Assembly: GCA_963729795.1 (NCBI GenBank)
Contig: CAVSPC010000058.1
Span: 78,784-142,783, forward strand
Origin: CAWBBA01 sp963729795
Lineage (GTDB): Bacteria; Desulfobacterota; Desulfomonilia; Desulfomonilales; Desulfomonilaceae
Direction: 5' to 3'
DNA: 64,000 bases
Below are positions 1-8,705 of this stretch, piece after piece. The notes under the pieces were generated by a model. The model was not told the DNA's origin. It searched no databases and saw only the letters and a list, made by a program, of their open reading frames with translations. Numbering within the stretch: the stretch's first letter is position 1; each line of letters opens with the position of its first letter. A program made the translations under genes and the position numbers.

Positions 1-1073
1 TCCACCTTCTGATTGTCGGTGGCGATGAGCACCTGAGCCATGACATATACTGTGGTGAAAGGAATAAGAGACAATATGTGAAACCTTAGGACCGTGCCCG
101 CGAACATAAATTTCTGCCCATAGATCTGCGCAATTATGCTGTCAGCGAGGACAAACGTGCCGACCACCACCGGAAAGACTCCCACGAACAGGTAGCGCAA
201 TGAGTCCGACGCGAGCCGCATCAAATCCTTGGGACCGAGAGCGAAGTGCCTTGTGAAGAAAGGGAGAAGTGCGGAAGAAAAAGCCACCGGTACAGTCTTA
301 CATATCGCGAGAAGCCTGTCAGCCGCACTGAAAATGCCTACCGATTCCACTGACTGCAGTTTGGAAAGTAGTATCTGAGCTATGCTTAGGTGTATGGTTG
401 AGAAGATGGCAATACTGGTGAAAGTGGGTGCTTCCTTCATCAAGATGCGCCACACTTCCAGATTCAACTTACAGCGCGGCACGCCCAAGACTTTTACGTA
501 TAAACACGACATCGTTACAAGGCCGAAAATACGACTGCCAAGAATCCCACAAAATAATGCCACGATTCCGTACCCGTAAAGGAGAAGCCACACACATACA
601 CCTACCCTCAAAAGATTTTCCAGGACGTAGGTAACAGCTACATATTCCGCTTTTTCCACAGACCGAAAGATTGCTTCCATATAGCTCATGGTGGTTGAAG
701 CGACAAGAGCGAGGGAACATACGAAAGCAGCATAAACCACCTGCTTTTCGTACCCCATCGCGGCCACCAGTGCGTCCATTGCCACCAGTGCGACCAGTGA
801 AGAAATTGATCCAAAGATACCCGCATTGAAAAAAAACAGATGGGCATCATCTGGTCTTCTGGCGACTTCTCTTACGACGAGATCTTCCAGCCCCAGTGCC
901 GCGAGGGTGTTAAAGATCCCTATGTACGAAAGGACGAGAGAGTACTCCCCCAATCCTCTGACGCCGAGGTAGCGCGATATCACCAGCACCAATATGAAGG
1001 ATATAAAGGGATTCAGTACGTTGGGTATTGACAGCGCCAGCGTATTTTTGAAAATGCTTAGCCTTGAATCCAT
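1..1073 (-). CDS. Wzx/MATE-type polysaccharide flippase (partial)
   Basis: An open frame runs from an ATG at 1073 off the left edge, about 357 codons visible. The product starts MDSRLSIFKNTLALSIPNVL and contains repeated hydrophobic helices with family-typical motifs (SRYLGVRGLGEYSL near residue 35, GLEDLVVRE near 62). This is the pattern of polysaccharide/teichoic-acid exporter flippases, which move lipid-linked oligosaccharide across the inner membrane. The C-terminus lies outside the window. It is the last visible gene of a minus-strand surface-polysaccharide block with glycosyltransferases upstream, which supports an O-antigen or capsule repeat-unit role. The substrate cannot be told from sequence. 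Confidence 0.85.
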   Translation of the reverse strand, partial: MDSRLSIFKNTLALSIPNVLNPFISFILVLVISRYLGVRGLGEYSLVLSYIGIFNTLAALGLEDLVVREVARRPDDAHLFFFNAGIFGSISSLVALVAMDALVAAMGYEKQVVYAAFVCSLALVASTTMSYMEAIFRSVEKAEYVAVTYVLENLLRVGVCVWLLLYGYGIVALFCGILGSRIFGLVTMSCLYVKVLGVPRCKLNLEVWRILMKEAPTFTSIAIFSTIHLSIAQILLSKLQSVESVGIFSAADRLLAICKTVPVAFSSALLPFFTRHFALGPKDLMRLASDSLRYLFVGVFPVVVGTFVLADSIIAQIYGQKFMFAGTVLRFHILSLIPFTTVYVMAQVLIATDNQKV

Positions 1074-1338
1074 ACTATTGGCCGCCTCGGTTCAACATTG
1101 ACCGCATTAGTCGAAAAGTCAATTACAATGCCACGAATAAGAATGGCTCGGAGGAGCCGCGAACCGCGAAAAAATTACGAGCAGCCTTGACGTGTCAAGG
1201 GCCGGCGAGTCTCCTATCATATCTGTCACAGGGCTCCCTCACCGGTCCTTTGTGGCATTCTTTTTAAAGACTATGCCGTGAGCCCCCCAATTTCCAAAAA
1301 AAACACCCGTTCAGGCCGTTGCAAGCGCGCATGCACGT

Positions 1339-1887
1339 TCATTTTGGTGGCCTGACGCCGTAGGAGGGCTCTACCGGCGTAACTTCCACGCCCTCTGGGA
1401 AACGCTTTAGTGGGTCCAGTTCCAGCCTATATGAGGGGAGGGATATCGGAATGTTCCCAATACGATATATCTCCAGCCATCCACCGAGTTCTCCAAAGGG
1501 GTGTTCCGGCGTCACCGGTGTGCCACCGAGGTGGGCAATGAAAACGCCTTTATATCTATTGTCTCTGTCGTACCAGAGGTACTGTTTATAATGTGGCGGC
1601 TTTGTGGCTCCGAGAGTAGCTTGAATGAACCCGCCGTACTTTCCCGTCAGCGTAAAGAGGGTCCAGCGCCTACGGACCGTGTCCCACGGAGCGTACCCGA
1701 TGACATTATTGTTAGTTTGGTCAAAGATCCAATAAGAGCCGGAATAATTGAGCCTGGGAGCAATATAGAAGTTCGCCCTCTCTAAGGGCTCCGGTGGCGT
1801 GACCTCGAATTGACCCATCGCCGGCAGGGCGGCCGTTATGACCAGCGCTATTGCCCCTAAAATAACGGAAAATCTCGCCGCGGCCAC
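1339..1887 (-). CDS. Secreted protein of unknown function
   Basis: 182 residues starting from GTG, chosen because GGAGG lies seven bases upstream. Residues 1-26 form a signal peptide ending at PAMGQ. The mature part is rich in aromatic residues and proline (YSGSYWIFDQ, KYGGFIQATLG, YLWYDRDNRYKGV), suggesting a compact periplasmic or extracellular beta fold. It has two near-equal proline motifs, EVTPPEPLE near the N-terminus and EVTPVEPSYG at the C-terminus. I do not recognise the family. It sits between polysaccharide genes on the same strand, so export or modification of a surface polymer is possible but not shown. Confidence 0.6.
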   Translation of the reverse strand: MAAARFSVILGAIALVITAALPAMGQFEVTPPEPLERANFYIAPRLNYSGSYWIFDQTNNNVIGYAPWDTVRRRWTLFTLTGKYGGFIQATLGATKPPHYKQYLWYDRDNRYKGVFIAHLGGTPVTPEHPFGELGGWLEIYRIGNIPISLPSYRLELDPLKRFPEGVEVTPVEPSYGVRPPK

Positions 1888-1966
1888 TCATAAACCTCCG
1901 CAGCCTACTTGTTGACAGTCAATAATCAATTTAAACCAATCGGGTATAATGTCAATAAACTTAACC

Positions 1967-2518
1967 TCATCGGAATTCATGTTGCTGTACCTGCGGGATG
2001 AGCGTTGGCGGGAGCGACTCCGGACTTTTCACGCAAACTGTTAACTCACTTTGATCCTGGAAACCATGCTCGCTCCACCAGTGCGCCAGCCCTTCGCGAC
2101 CTTCACGCGTGTCCAGATCGAAGGTCCGCCTCATATCCTCACGGGAACTCCATAGAAGATAAAGCATTAGAGGTATGGGAACAGGAGTATCCTGGACGAC
2201 CTTATCCGTAGGTTCCGAGAGGAATGTTCTGAGCGCCTCATTTAGACAAAACGAAACATACGGGTATTCCTTCCTACCATGAGTCAGCCACCACTGCCAG
2301 TAAGCTATGGCTCCGATTTCCGTGGTCAAGTCGAAGGCGTCTCTCAGGTCTGCTCGAATCATCCACACCAGGTACATACCGTTCAGCACACTCAGGCGGG
2401 GCACTCCGTTAGCCCGCCTAAGTTCTAAAAGCCACCCGAGATCTGTATGACCGATTGGGCTCTTGCTTGCTGTCAAGGTTCTTTGCTCAGCCGGCTCAAT
2501 GGAGGTGTCAGTTCGCAT
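1967..2518 (-). CDS. Repeat protein with two glycosyltransferase-associated WW..HG modules
   Basis: Start set at the ATG at 2518 (MRTDTSIEPAEQR); a longer frame from 2602 would overlap the preceding gene. About 183 residues. It contains two copies of a roughly 40-residue module: LVWMIRADLRDAFDLTTEIG followed by WWLTHGRKEY, and LLWSSREDMRRTFDLDTREG followed by WWSEHGFQD. Similar W..R.DL...F....G....WW..HG segments occur, from memory, as small domains attached to bacterial glycosyltransferases; here they stand alone. No catalytic motif is visible. A role in polysaccharide assembly is inferred from its place between glycosyltransferase and flippase genes. Confidence 0.6.
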   Translation of the reverse strand: MRTDTSIEPAEQRTLTASKSPIGHTDLGWLLELRRANGVPRLSVLNGMYLVWMIRADLRDAFDLTTEIGAIAYWQWWLTHGRKEYPYVSFCLNEALRTFLSEPTDKVVQDTPVPIPLMLYLLWSSREDMRRTFDLDTREGREGLAHWWSEHGFQDQSELTVCVKSPESLPPTLIPQVQQHEFR

Positions 2519-2552
2519 AACCAATGAACACTCGTCATGTCTTCCCCGCTGT

Positions 2553-3419
2553 CTATCTAATTGTCGTGGATTCTGTCGGAGCGCTCTGCTTCCGCCTACC
2601 ATTCCAGCAGTCAGTCAAAGTAATGAACAGAGCCCGGTGTTGGGCCGAGCTCTTCCGAGAAAACCGGAGATCCAAATCGTCTATGGCTGGGATACACCTC
2701 TGCAAAATTATTCTCTCGTCGTGGTTTTCAGCTCTGTCAAGAATCTCTTCACGGGAGTAAACGTAGGGGAGAGCTGTTATGCCATCGATCGCGAGGAGGA
2801 ATGTTGAAAAAAGCCGTTCAAAAATGAAAGGGAAAAAAGGAGCGGAGCCACCATCGTGGATGGTCATCCTGAAATAGGGATTCTTCCGTCCGTCTGGCTG
2901 TATGGCTATGCTGAGCTCCAACAGAGGCTTAATGAACGCGATATAGGCTTCCCAGAAAATGGCGTTCCCTACCCAATAGTTGCAGTAGAGCAACGTATTG
3001 TGATTATTTCGTCCTATGTCAGTAAGCGAAGCGCTGTACCGAGCCTCCGCCAAAAGCCGCTCTGCCAGGTCGGCGATTCCGGGATGGCAATGTTCGCCAT
3101 GCCCCCATACGTCAAAGAATTGGTAGGCGAGCTGAGGGTACGGGTTGATGAAGTAGACGTCGAACCCGGGATTCTTCGCGATGAAATCAACGAACTTTTT
3201 CCCTGGAACGCGAGTCTTCGACTGAAACCTCCAGGACATCAATCCCGTGTAATCCGCTTCCCTGTATAGTCCGGACGCATAGAATCTGTACTGCCAATAG
3301 ACCTCAAACAAACTCGGGGCTGGATTCCTGGTGCAATCGAGGGGGATGAAAGCTGGATCCAGCTGATCGATCTGGCCTTTCTTGTAGAATATCTGATAGA
3401 TCTTTGTCAGCGACCCCAC
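2553..3419 (-). CDS. Conserved hypothetical protein of polysaccharide cluster
   Basis: 288 residues from a GTG start; the Shine-Dalgarno is weak, so the start is uncertain. The sequence is rich in aromatic residues (FEVYWQYRFYASGLYREADYTG, then NPGFDVYFINPYPQLAYQFFDVW) and has no signal peptide or clear membrane helix. It resembles the uncharacterised proteins found among glycosyltransferase genes in O-antigen loci, but I cannot name the family. It lies 173 bases downstream of a GT2 gene and 34 bases before the WW..HG module protein on the same strand, suggesting one transcription unit. Confidence 0.6.
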   Translation of the reverse strand: MGSLTKIYQIFYKKGQIDQLDPAFIPLDCTRNPAPSLFEVYWQYRFYASGLYREADYTGLMSWRFQSKTRVPGKKFVDFIAKNPGFDVYFINPYPQLAYQFFDVWGHGEHCHPGIADLAERLLAEARYSASLTDIGRNNHNTLLYCNYWVGNAIFWEAYIAFIKPLLELSIAIQPDGRKNPYFRMTIHDGGSAPFFPFIFERLFSTFLLAIDGITALPYVYSREEILDRAENHDERIILQRCIPAIDDLDLRFSRKSSAQHRALFITLTDCWNGRRKQSAPTESTTIR

Positions 3420-3592
3420 TCTAAACCAGCCTGAGATTCTAGGATTTCATTAGGTAATCGGAATCATCCGGGCTTTGAACTCCGAGAAAATACTCTGCCG
3501 GAGGACGCTAGTCAAGACGAGCAGGCTATCGTCTATGCCCAAATTGGGCCCCGAAGCAAGAGAGATGGCCTCCTTTCGAGCTAACGAATCCT

Positions 3593-4603
3593 CTATTGGG
3601 GCCTGGTGAGGTCGTGCAGACGCGCTGCGAGTTCGTCACGCTCACGGGTCAAGCGGTTGCGCTCTTCTTCCAGTTTGTCTCGTTCCAGCACGAGAGACGT
3701 TATCTCTGCAGCGTTTGCGGTAACCTCCAATTCTTCTTTCACTTTGTCGACGTAACGTCCACTATCCTGCCACTTCCGTTCCTTGAGTGGACAGTGGGGC
3801 CCCACCATTATCGTATTTGTCCCGTCGTCCCGCTGACGGTACTCCGCTATAGGTTGCGGTAGCGTCTCAAAGTCAAACGGATACTTTGCCGCCAGTCTAA
3901 GCAGGAACAGATAGTCTTCATAGCAGGTGACGTTGGTATCGAAAACCAGGTGGCCCCGTTCAATCCTGTTAGCATCTACGACAAAAGTGTTGATGGGAAT
4001 GACATCTTTGGCAAATATCTGTAGTAGGGGTCTATCCCCTATGATTCGACGGGTTTTGCTTTCTATCAGATAGGGTTCACCAGGGCCCACGTGTTTCAAA
4101 TGAGCAATAAGGCTACCGCCTACGGCCACCGCCTTTTTCGATTCATTGAGCCGACCGATCAAGACTACATAGGCGTGTGGATAGACCACGTCATCGTAAT
4201 CCAGGAATGCAAGATATCGCCCTTCGGCTGCCTTGAGTCCCTCGTTTAGCAGGACAGATCGTCCATCCACTCCCTCGGGAACGTTCACCGACAGGACGAC
4301 GTGACTTGGCAAATCGTTGGCCGAACTAGTCTGGTTGTTTGCGACCTCCGTTACACGCGAGATGGTACGGTCGACAAGAAAGGGCTGTTTCTCGATGATC
4401 GTCCCGATTATTTTGAGCAACTGATCGTCGCCATTCTGCACAGCGACGATCACCTGGACGTGTGGGTAATGTTGCGTCGCCAAGCTGAATAACGCGTGAT
4501 CAAGAAACGCTATTTTCCCACGATCATGAAACCTGACGATCACACTGACGGTTTTCCCTGCGCCTGAAAACGATTGCTCAGACAAAATCGATTCGCTTAC
4601 CAA
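3593..4603 (-). CDS. GT2 glycosyltransferase with C-terminal coiled coil
   Basis: 336 residues from a TTG start (GGAGG five bases upstream) that overlaps the stop of the preceding glycosyltransferase. The GT-A fold begins at VSVIVRFHDRG (residues 19-29). The metal-binding motif is DYDD at 135-138, and YEDYLFLLRLA near residue 230 supplies the acidic base region. The last 50 residues are heptad-like and strongly charged (LERDKLEEERNRLTRERDEL), a coiled coil probably used for oligomerisation or partner binding. It should transfer a sugar from a nucleotide-sugar to a lipid-linked glycan on the cytoplasmic side. Donor and acceptor are unknown. Confidence 0.85.
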   Translation of the reverse strand: MVSESILSEQSFSGAGKTVSVIVRFHDRGKIAFLDHALFSLATQHYPHVQVIVAVQNGDDQLLKIIGTIIEKQPFLVDRTISRVTEVANNQTSSANDLPSHVVLSVNVPEGVDGRSVLLNEGLKAAEGRYLAFLDYDDVVYPHAYVVLIGRLNESKKAVAVGGSLIAHLKHVGPGEPYLIESKTRRIIGDRPLLQIFAKDVIPINTFVVDANRIERGHLVFDTNVTCYEDYLFLLRLAAKYPFDFETLPQPIAEYRQRDDGTNTIMVGPHCPLKERKWQDSGRYVDKVKEELEVTANAAEITSLVLERDKLEEERNRLTRERDELAARLHDLTRPQ

Positions 4604-5424
4604 CGTGCCTCCGCAAAACTATAAAGCCTGTCAAAAATCCCCACTCTCCTCGCGTCCTCTTCGGATATGGTCATGTCCGGGTCCGGCAAAAGAGGCAAGT
4701 CCCGGTAGGATCTGTAGAACCCTTCCGTGATGAGAAGCTCTTCCCAGTGATGCCTGAACTTCGGCTGACCCCACTTCCAGCCCAGGTATCTACACGATTC
4801 GTGCTGCCATCTCCTCACAGTCGGAGAAGGTCTTCGAGTGAACTCCTCGTGGGCAAAGAGAGCGGAAGGGCAGATCTTTACACCGAAGCCCTTAAGACGA
4901 GCTCGCCAGGAATAGTCCACGTCCTCGACGTACATGAAGAAGTTCTCGTCAAAGCCGCCAACAGATTCGTAAATGGACCTCGGGATGAAAAGACAGCACG
5001 CCGATGCCCAGGGAGTTTCGAATGTGATGGGGTCGTAAACCTTAGGATGCTCATCGGGAAACTGAATTGCCTCCACCAGGCTGCGAGGGTATTGTCCCGC
5101 GAATTGATAGAGGCGCTGTATCGTTTGATAGTGGAACACACCATCCGGATTGGCACACAAGAATCCATCGACTCCATACTGACCGAACGCTTTCTCCATC
5201 AGTATATTTTCGGCAGCCCCAAACCCTATATTCCCTCTCCCGTCTATTTCGACAGCAGATCGACTAATGCTCTGAAGGTGAGACTTCAACCCGTTGTCAA
5301 TGAAGTAGAGCTGGGCGCCTTGTTCCGCTCCCAGCTCAGCTGAAGCCAGCTCAAAGGACTTTACCAACCTCCGAAGTTGCCACTCTGGATTGTTGAAGGT
5401 GACGACGCCTACCACAAGTGTCAT
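4597..5424 (-). CDS. GT2 glycosyltransferase, rhamnosyltransferase-like
   Basis: Start placed at the ATG at 5424 (MTLVVGVVTFNNP) because AGGAG lies upstream and the GT2 fold begins there; a longer in-frame extension to 5508 adds no domain. About 275 residues. Motifs: VTFNNPEWQL near residue 8, NIGFGAAEN, the CANPDGVF metal-site region, SACCLFIPR and FFMYVEDVDYSWRARLKGF, typical of WbbL/RfbF-type rhamnosyltransferases. It overlaps the next glycosyltransferase gene by seven bases, implying translational coupling. The rhamnose specificity is family-level inference only. Confidence 0.85.
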   Translation of the reverse strand: MTLVVGVVTFNNPEWQLRRLVKSFELASAELGAEQGAQLYFIDNGLKSHLQSISRSAVEIDGRGNIGFGAAENILMEKAFGQYGVDGFLCANPDGVFHYQTIQRLYQFAGQYPRSLVEAIQFPDEHPKVYDPITFETPWASACCLFIPRSIYESVGGFDENFFMYVEDVDYSWRARLKGFGVKICPSALFAHEEFTRRPSPTVRRWQHESCRYLGWKWGQPKFRHHWEELLITEGFYRSYRDLPLLPDPDMTISEEDARRVGIFDRLYSFAEARW

Positions 5425-5508
5425 CGCCAGTAGCTCTCCTATGGAATTGTATGCGTTCGTATGAACGGCTCGATGCTGGTAAATCTCCAGCGCATGGCGC
5501 CAAGCCAA

Positions 5509-5788
5509 TAATAACCGAAAACCGCCGGGGCACGCAACGTTGACGCGCCGGCCCTTTCTTGCGGCGATAGGCCAGAGATCTTTATCACTGTCAGTCGGAA
5601 TTTACGGCTGATGCTCCGCCGCTTTATCAACAACTATCGGCAAGTTGTTTGATACATTTCGTATATTTGGTTGCTTAGCCAAATGATCATGCTGATGCTG
5701 CGATGATCAAATAATCATTTAAGCGATGTCCTGATAGTTTGATCAACTGATTGGATTGATTTATGAATACTATGTATATTAACGAAGT
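5509..5788. other. AT-rich intergenic region with ATGATCAT-type inverted repeats
   Basis: No credible gene. From about 5640 the composition turns AT-rich compared with both neighbours. It contains AAATGATCATG (near 5680) and, about a dozen bases later, CGATGATCAAAT followed by ATCATTT, so several TGATCA palindromes and their inverted partners lie within 60 bases. It may hold the promoter region and a regulatory site for the polysaccharide block, but no clean -35/-10 pair can be assigned. Confidence 0.4.
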
Positions 5789-7300
5789 TTATGGAGCCAC
5801 AACCGTTATCGTAAGCGTCTGAACACCGGGCGCTGTGATGGAGATTGTACCCTGGATTCCCGGCGCACCGGCAAATACCTGAGGCACCGGAAGACCCGCG
5901 CCGTCGGAGTTTCCATACGGGGGCACTTGACGGGTTAAAGTCGCTGAATTCGGGAACGTTACGGTCTCCGGTAAAAAGAAATTCCCATCTTCACGGACTC
6001 TGATAAAAGTCGCATTGTTGGTCGTGGAAGTGATAGTGGCTGTCAAGGGAAACGACAGACCATTCGTGCCGACTATCGTGATTGAATAAAAACTGGCTGT
6101 ATCTATTGTGAATGGGGGGACATGAATCGTTCCCGTAGTCGCCGAGTTTTGTGTATATGTCATCGCGCCGAGAAAGGACGGGCCAAGCGCGAAGAGGAAG
6201 AAAGGCGTGGCGCCGGCTGGCTTGGCCGCGGCTTGTTGAGCTTGAGCTACTAGTGCCGCCGCAGGCTGATGCCAATTCCTTTTCACCGGTTGAGTCAGCA
6301 CATACCTCAAGCTACGTGGGCTCCCGGCACATGGGCTCCTGAAGATCGGCTCAGGTAAGGTAATGGGGCTCTCTCCCTTGAATATATTGGATAGTTGGAA
6401 CCCCAGGGTTAAGAATCCGCCGAAAGTCTGATAAGTCTGATTTAGCTCGTCGTGGCCAACGTCGTACTTGAGGACAATGAGGCCGTCCCGCGACATGAGT
6501 TCGGCTCCGGCATTCCAGCCCCACACCCCTTTTCCTGCATCAAATCTATAGCCTGTCATCTCCAGGCGAAGGTCGTAACCTATTCGTGGCAATTCGTGGG
6601 AATATCCAAGCTCGAAGTCAAAATTGGACGGCCCTGACCTGAATACGTTCGGAATCACGTCCTTGTTAAAAAGTAGCCCGTACCAATTGAAATGGAAATC
6701 GGCAGCGTCACAATTCCTGACAATCGCAGCCATTTCCATGCCGATACCGCCGGATGAATACCAGGGCCCGCCCCAACCCGAGCCATCGTAGAAACCGTTC
6801 ACGCCTACTAGAACGTTGCGTTTCAGGAGTGTTCGGTACCCACCGCCAAACGAGACATCAGTCCTATTACTAAAGCTTTGCGTGTTCCAGAAATCCTGGA
6901 ATTCCGCATGGCTCTCGCTGAATATCACGGAATACGGGCTCAAGCTGATGGGCAGCAGGTAATCCGTGGTCAAACGCCCTTCAACAGCGCCGCGGGGGCC
7001 GAAATCGAACAACATCCCGAACTGTAAATTCGGAATAAGGGGTAGGACACCCCTGAACATCGCATCAGAGACATAGAGTGACTGTGGTCCCGCTGGGCAG
7101 GGCGAGGAACTTCCAGGCGGTCCCAGCGGATTCGATGGAGCAAGATCGAGTCCTCCGTTGGACAGTCCCCCGAGCATTGGAGGCGCGCTGTATGGTGATT
7201 GTTGAAGCCCTTGAGCCTGTGCGAGTATAGCTGAAGTACAAGCGAGATAGATCGACAGCAGCAAAACGCCTGCATACCGACACGCGGAGGGTAATCGCAT
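5789..7300 (-). CDS. Inverse-autotransporter-like outer-membrane beta-barrel protein
   Basis: Start chosen at the ATG at 7300, with GAGGGG eight bases upstream; two further in-frame starts lie a few codons before it. About 503 residues. A signal peptide (residues 1-29, ending AILAQAQ) is followed by a proline/glycine linker and then a barrel with pattern TDYLLPISLSPYS, FGGGYRTLL, VGVNGFYDG and GIGMEMAA. These match the intimin/invasin-type inverse autotransporter barrel. After the barrel come a short alanine/proline linker and about 130 residues of threonine-rich, Ig-like beta sequence (IDTASFYSITIVGTNG), probably a small surface-exposed passenger. No LysM is visible. A plain porin-like barrel is the alternative. 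Confidence 0.7.
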   Translation of the reverse strand: MRLPSACRYAGVLLLSIYLACTSAILAQAQGLQQSPYSAPPMLGGLSNGGLDLAPSNPLGPPGSSSPCPAGPQSLYVSDAMFRGVLPLIPNLQFGMLFDFGPRGAVEGRLTTDYLLPISLSPYSVIFSESHAEFQDFWNTQSFSNRTDVSFGGGYRTLLKRNVLVGVNGFYDGSGWGGPWYSSGGIGMEMAAIVRNCDAADFHFNWYGLLFNKDVIPNVFRSGPSNFDFELGYSHELPRIGYDLRLEMTGYRFDAGKGVWGWNAGAELMSRDGLIVLKYDVGHDELNQTYQTFGGFLTLGFQLSNIFKGESPITLPEPIFRSPCAGSPRSLRYVLTQPVKRNWHQPAAALVAQAQQAAAKPAGATPFFLFALGPSFLGAMTYTQNSATTGTIHVPPFTIDTASFYSITIVGTNGLSFPLTATITSTTNNATFIRVREDGNFFLPETVTFPNSATLTRQVPPYGNSDGAGLPVPQVFAGAPGIQGTISITAPGVQTLTITVVAP

Positions 7301-7534
7301 CCTGATACCCCTCATTGCAACGCCCTTTGAGGCATCAACAACGCGGAAGGCAGCCCATACCACAACAGGCTACAGTCAGCTAAGGAGATAGCAAACATTA
7401 AAAATGAAAAATTTTACGGAATGTTAGCAGAAAAGGTCAAAGAAAGTCAAGTGACGTGGCGGCAGGACAGGTTTGCCGAAACAGCCGTTTTGGTGCATAA
7501 TTCATAATTAATTTCGACAGGCGGACGGGGAATT

Positions 7535-8686
7535 ATGTTTACCGTATTATTGGTCTTTGGGACACGCCCGGAAGCGATTAAATTAGCGCCGGTCTACAAA
7601 GAGATTCGCAATCGCGCGGATCGCATCAGGTTGGTATGCTGCACAACCGGTCAGCACCGTGAACTCCTGGACCAGGTGCTTGAGGCCTTTGATATCCGGA
7701 CTGATTACGACCTTAATATAATTAGAGAGGATCAGGGCCTTTTTCATATCGCCGTAACCGCATTGCAAGGAACCAGGGATATACTCCTTAGAGAGAAACC
7801 CGATATACTTATGGTGCAAGGAGATACCTCGTCCGCCTTCGCGGCTGCCCTTGCCGCGTTCTATCTGAAAATCCCGATAGCCCACGTGGAAGCAGGATTA
7901 AGATCTTATGATCGGTTTCAGCCCTTCCCGGAAGAGATCAACAGAACGTTTATCTCCCATATCGCGGACCTGAACTTTTGTCCTACCAGGCGGGCCGCAG
8001 AAAACCTTCGTGTCGAACGGATATCTCCGGATTCAATTCATGTCACCGGCAACACCGTTATCGACGCACTCCTCCAGACCACGACGCTTCTGGGAGAACG
8101 CGGCGAGCTACGCGAAGGTTTTGCAGAGCTTGGTTTGCCGCCCGGAAGGATGATTCTCGTCACCGGCCACAGGAGAGAGAATTTTGGACCCGGCCTTGCG
8201 AATTTGTCTCACGCTCTGGTTGATTTGGTCCAAATGTTTCAGGATGTCGTAGTCGTATATTCGGTTCACCCCAATCCAAACGTGCGAGAACCTGTCGAGA
8301 GCATATTGGGATCGCACGACAGGATCCGTGTTATCACCCCACCGGATTATTTCAGATTCGTAGCCCTCATGAGCCATGCGTACTTCATCATCACCGACTC
8401 GGGGGGTATTCAGGAAGAAGCGCCGTCCTTGAAGAAACCGGTCCTCGTGGCAAGGAACGTCACCGAAAGACCCGAGGCGGTCGAATCCGGGGCTGCTATT
8501 CTCGTGGGAACGGATCGGCAGAAGATTGTCCGAGAGGCATCGCGTCTGCTAGAAGACACTGAACATTACTCTTCCATGATCATTCAGGAAAGCCCTTTTG
8601 GAGATGGCCACGCGTCAGGGCGGATCGTAGATCTCATAGAAAATTTTCTGCGGCAGCGCTCAGGCCGGACAGAGCATAAGGCGTAA
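7535..8686 (+). CDS. wecB: UDP-N-acetylglucosamine 2-epimerase (non-hydrolysing), copy 1
   Basis: 383 residues, normal family length. GGACGGGG precedes the ATG. Motifs: FGTRPEAIKLAPV at the N-terminus, TGQHRELLDQVL, VQGDTSSAFAAALAAFY, HVEAGLRSYDRFQPFPEEINR, TGHRRENFG, and the UDP-binding ITDSGGIQEEAPSL with TERPEAV. The enzyme interconverts UDP-GlcNAc and UDP-ManNAc in the cytosol, feeding ManNAc-containing polysaccharides. It is followed after 19 bases by a diverged paralogue on the same strand and lies opposite the polysaccharide block, so it probably supplies that pathway. Confidence 0.93.
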   Translation: MFTVLLVFGTRPEAIKLAPVYKEIRNRADRIRLVCCTTGQHRELLDQVLEAFDIRTDYDLNIIREDQGLFHIAVTALQGTRDILLREKPDILMVQGDTSSAFAAALAAFYLKIPIAHVEAGLRSYDRFQPFPEEINRTFISHIADLNFCPTRRAAENLRVERISPDSIHVTGNTVIDALLQTTTLLGERGELREGFAELGLPPGRMILVTGHRRENFGPGLANLSHALVDLVQMFQDVVVVYSVHPNPNVREPVESILGSHDRIRVITPPDYFRFVALMSHAYFIITDSGGIQEEAPSLKKPVLVARNVTERPEAVESGAAILVGTDRQKIVREASRLLEDTEHYSSMIIQESPFGDGHASGRIVDLIENFLRQRSGRTEHKA

Positions 8687-8705
8687 TCTAACTGGTGGAT
8701 CGACA

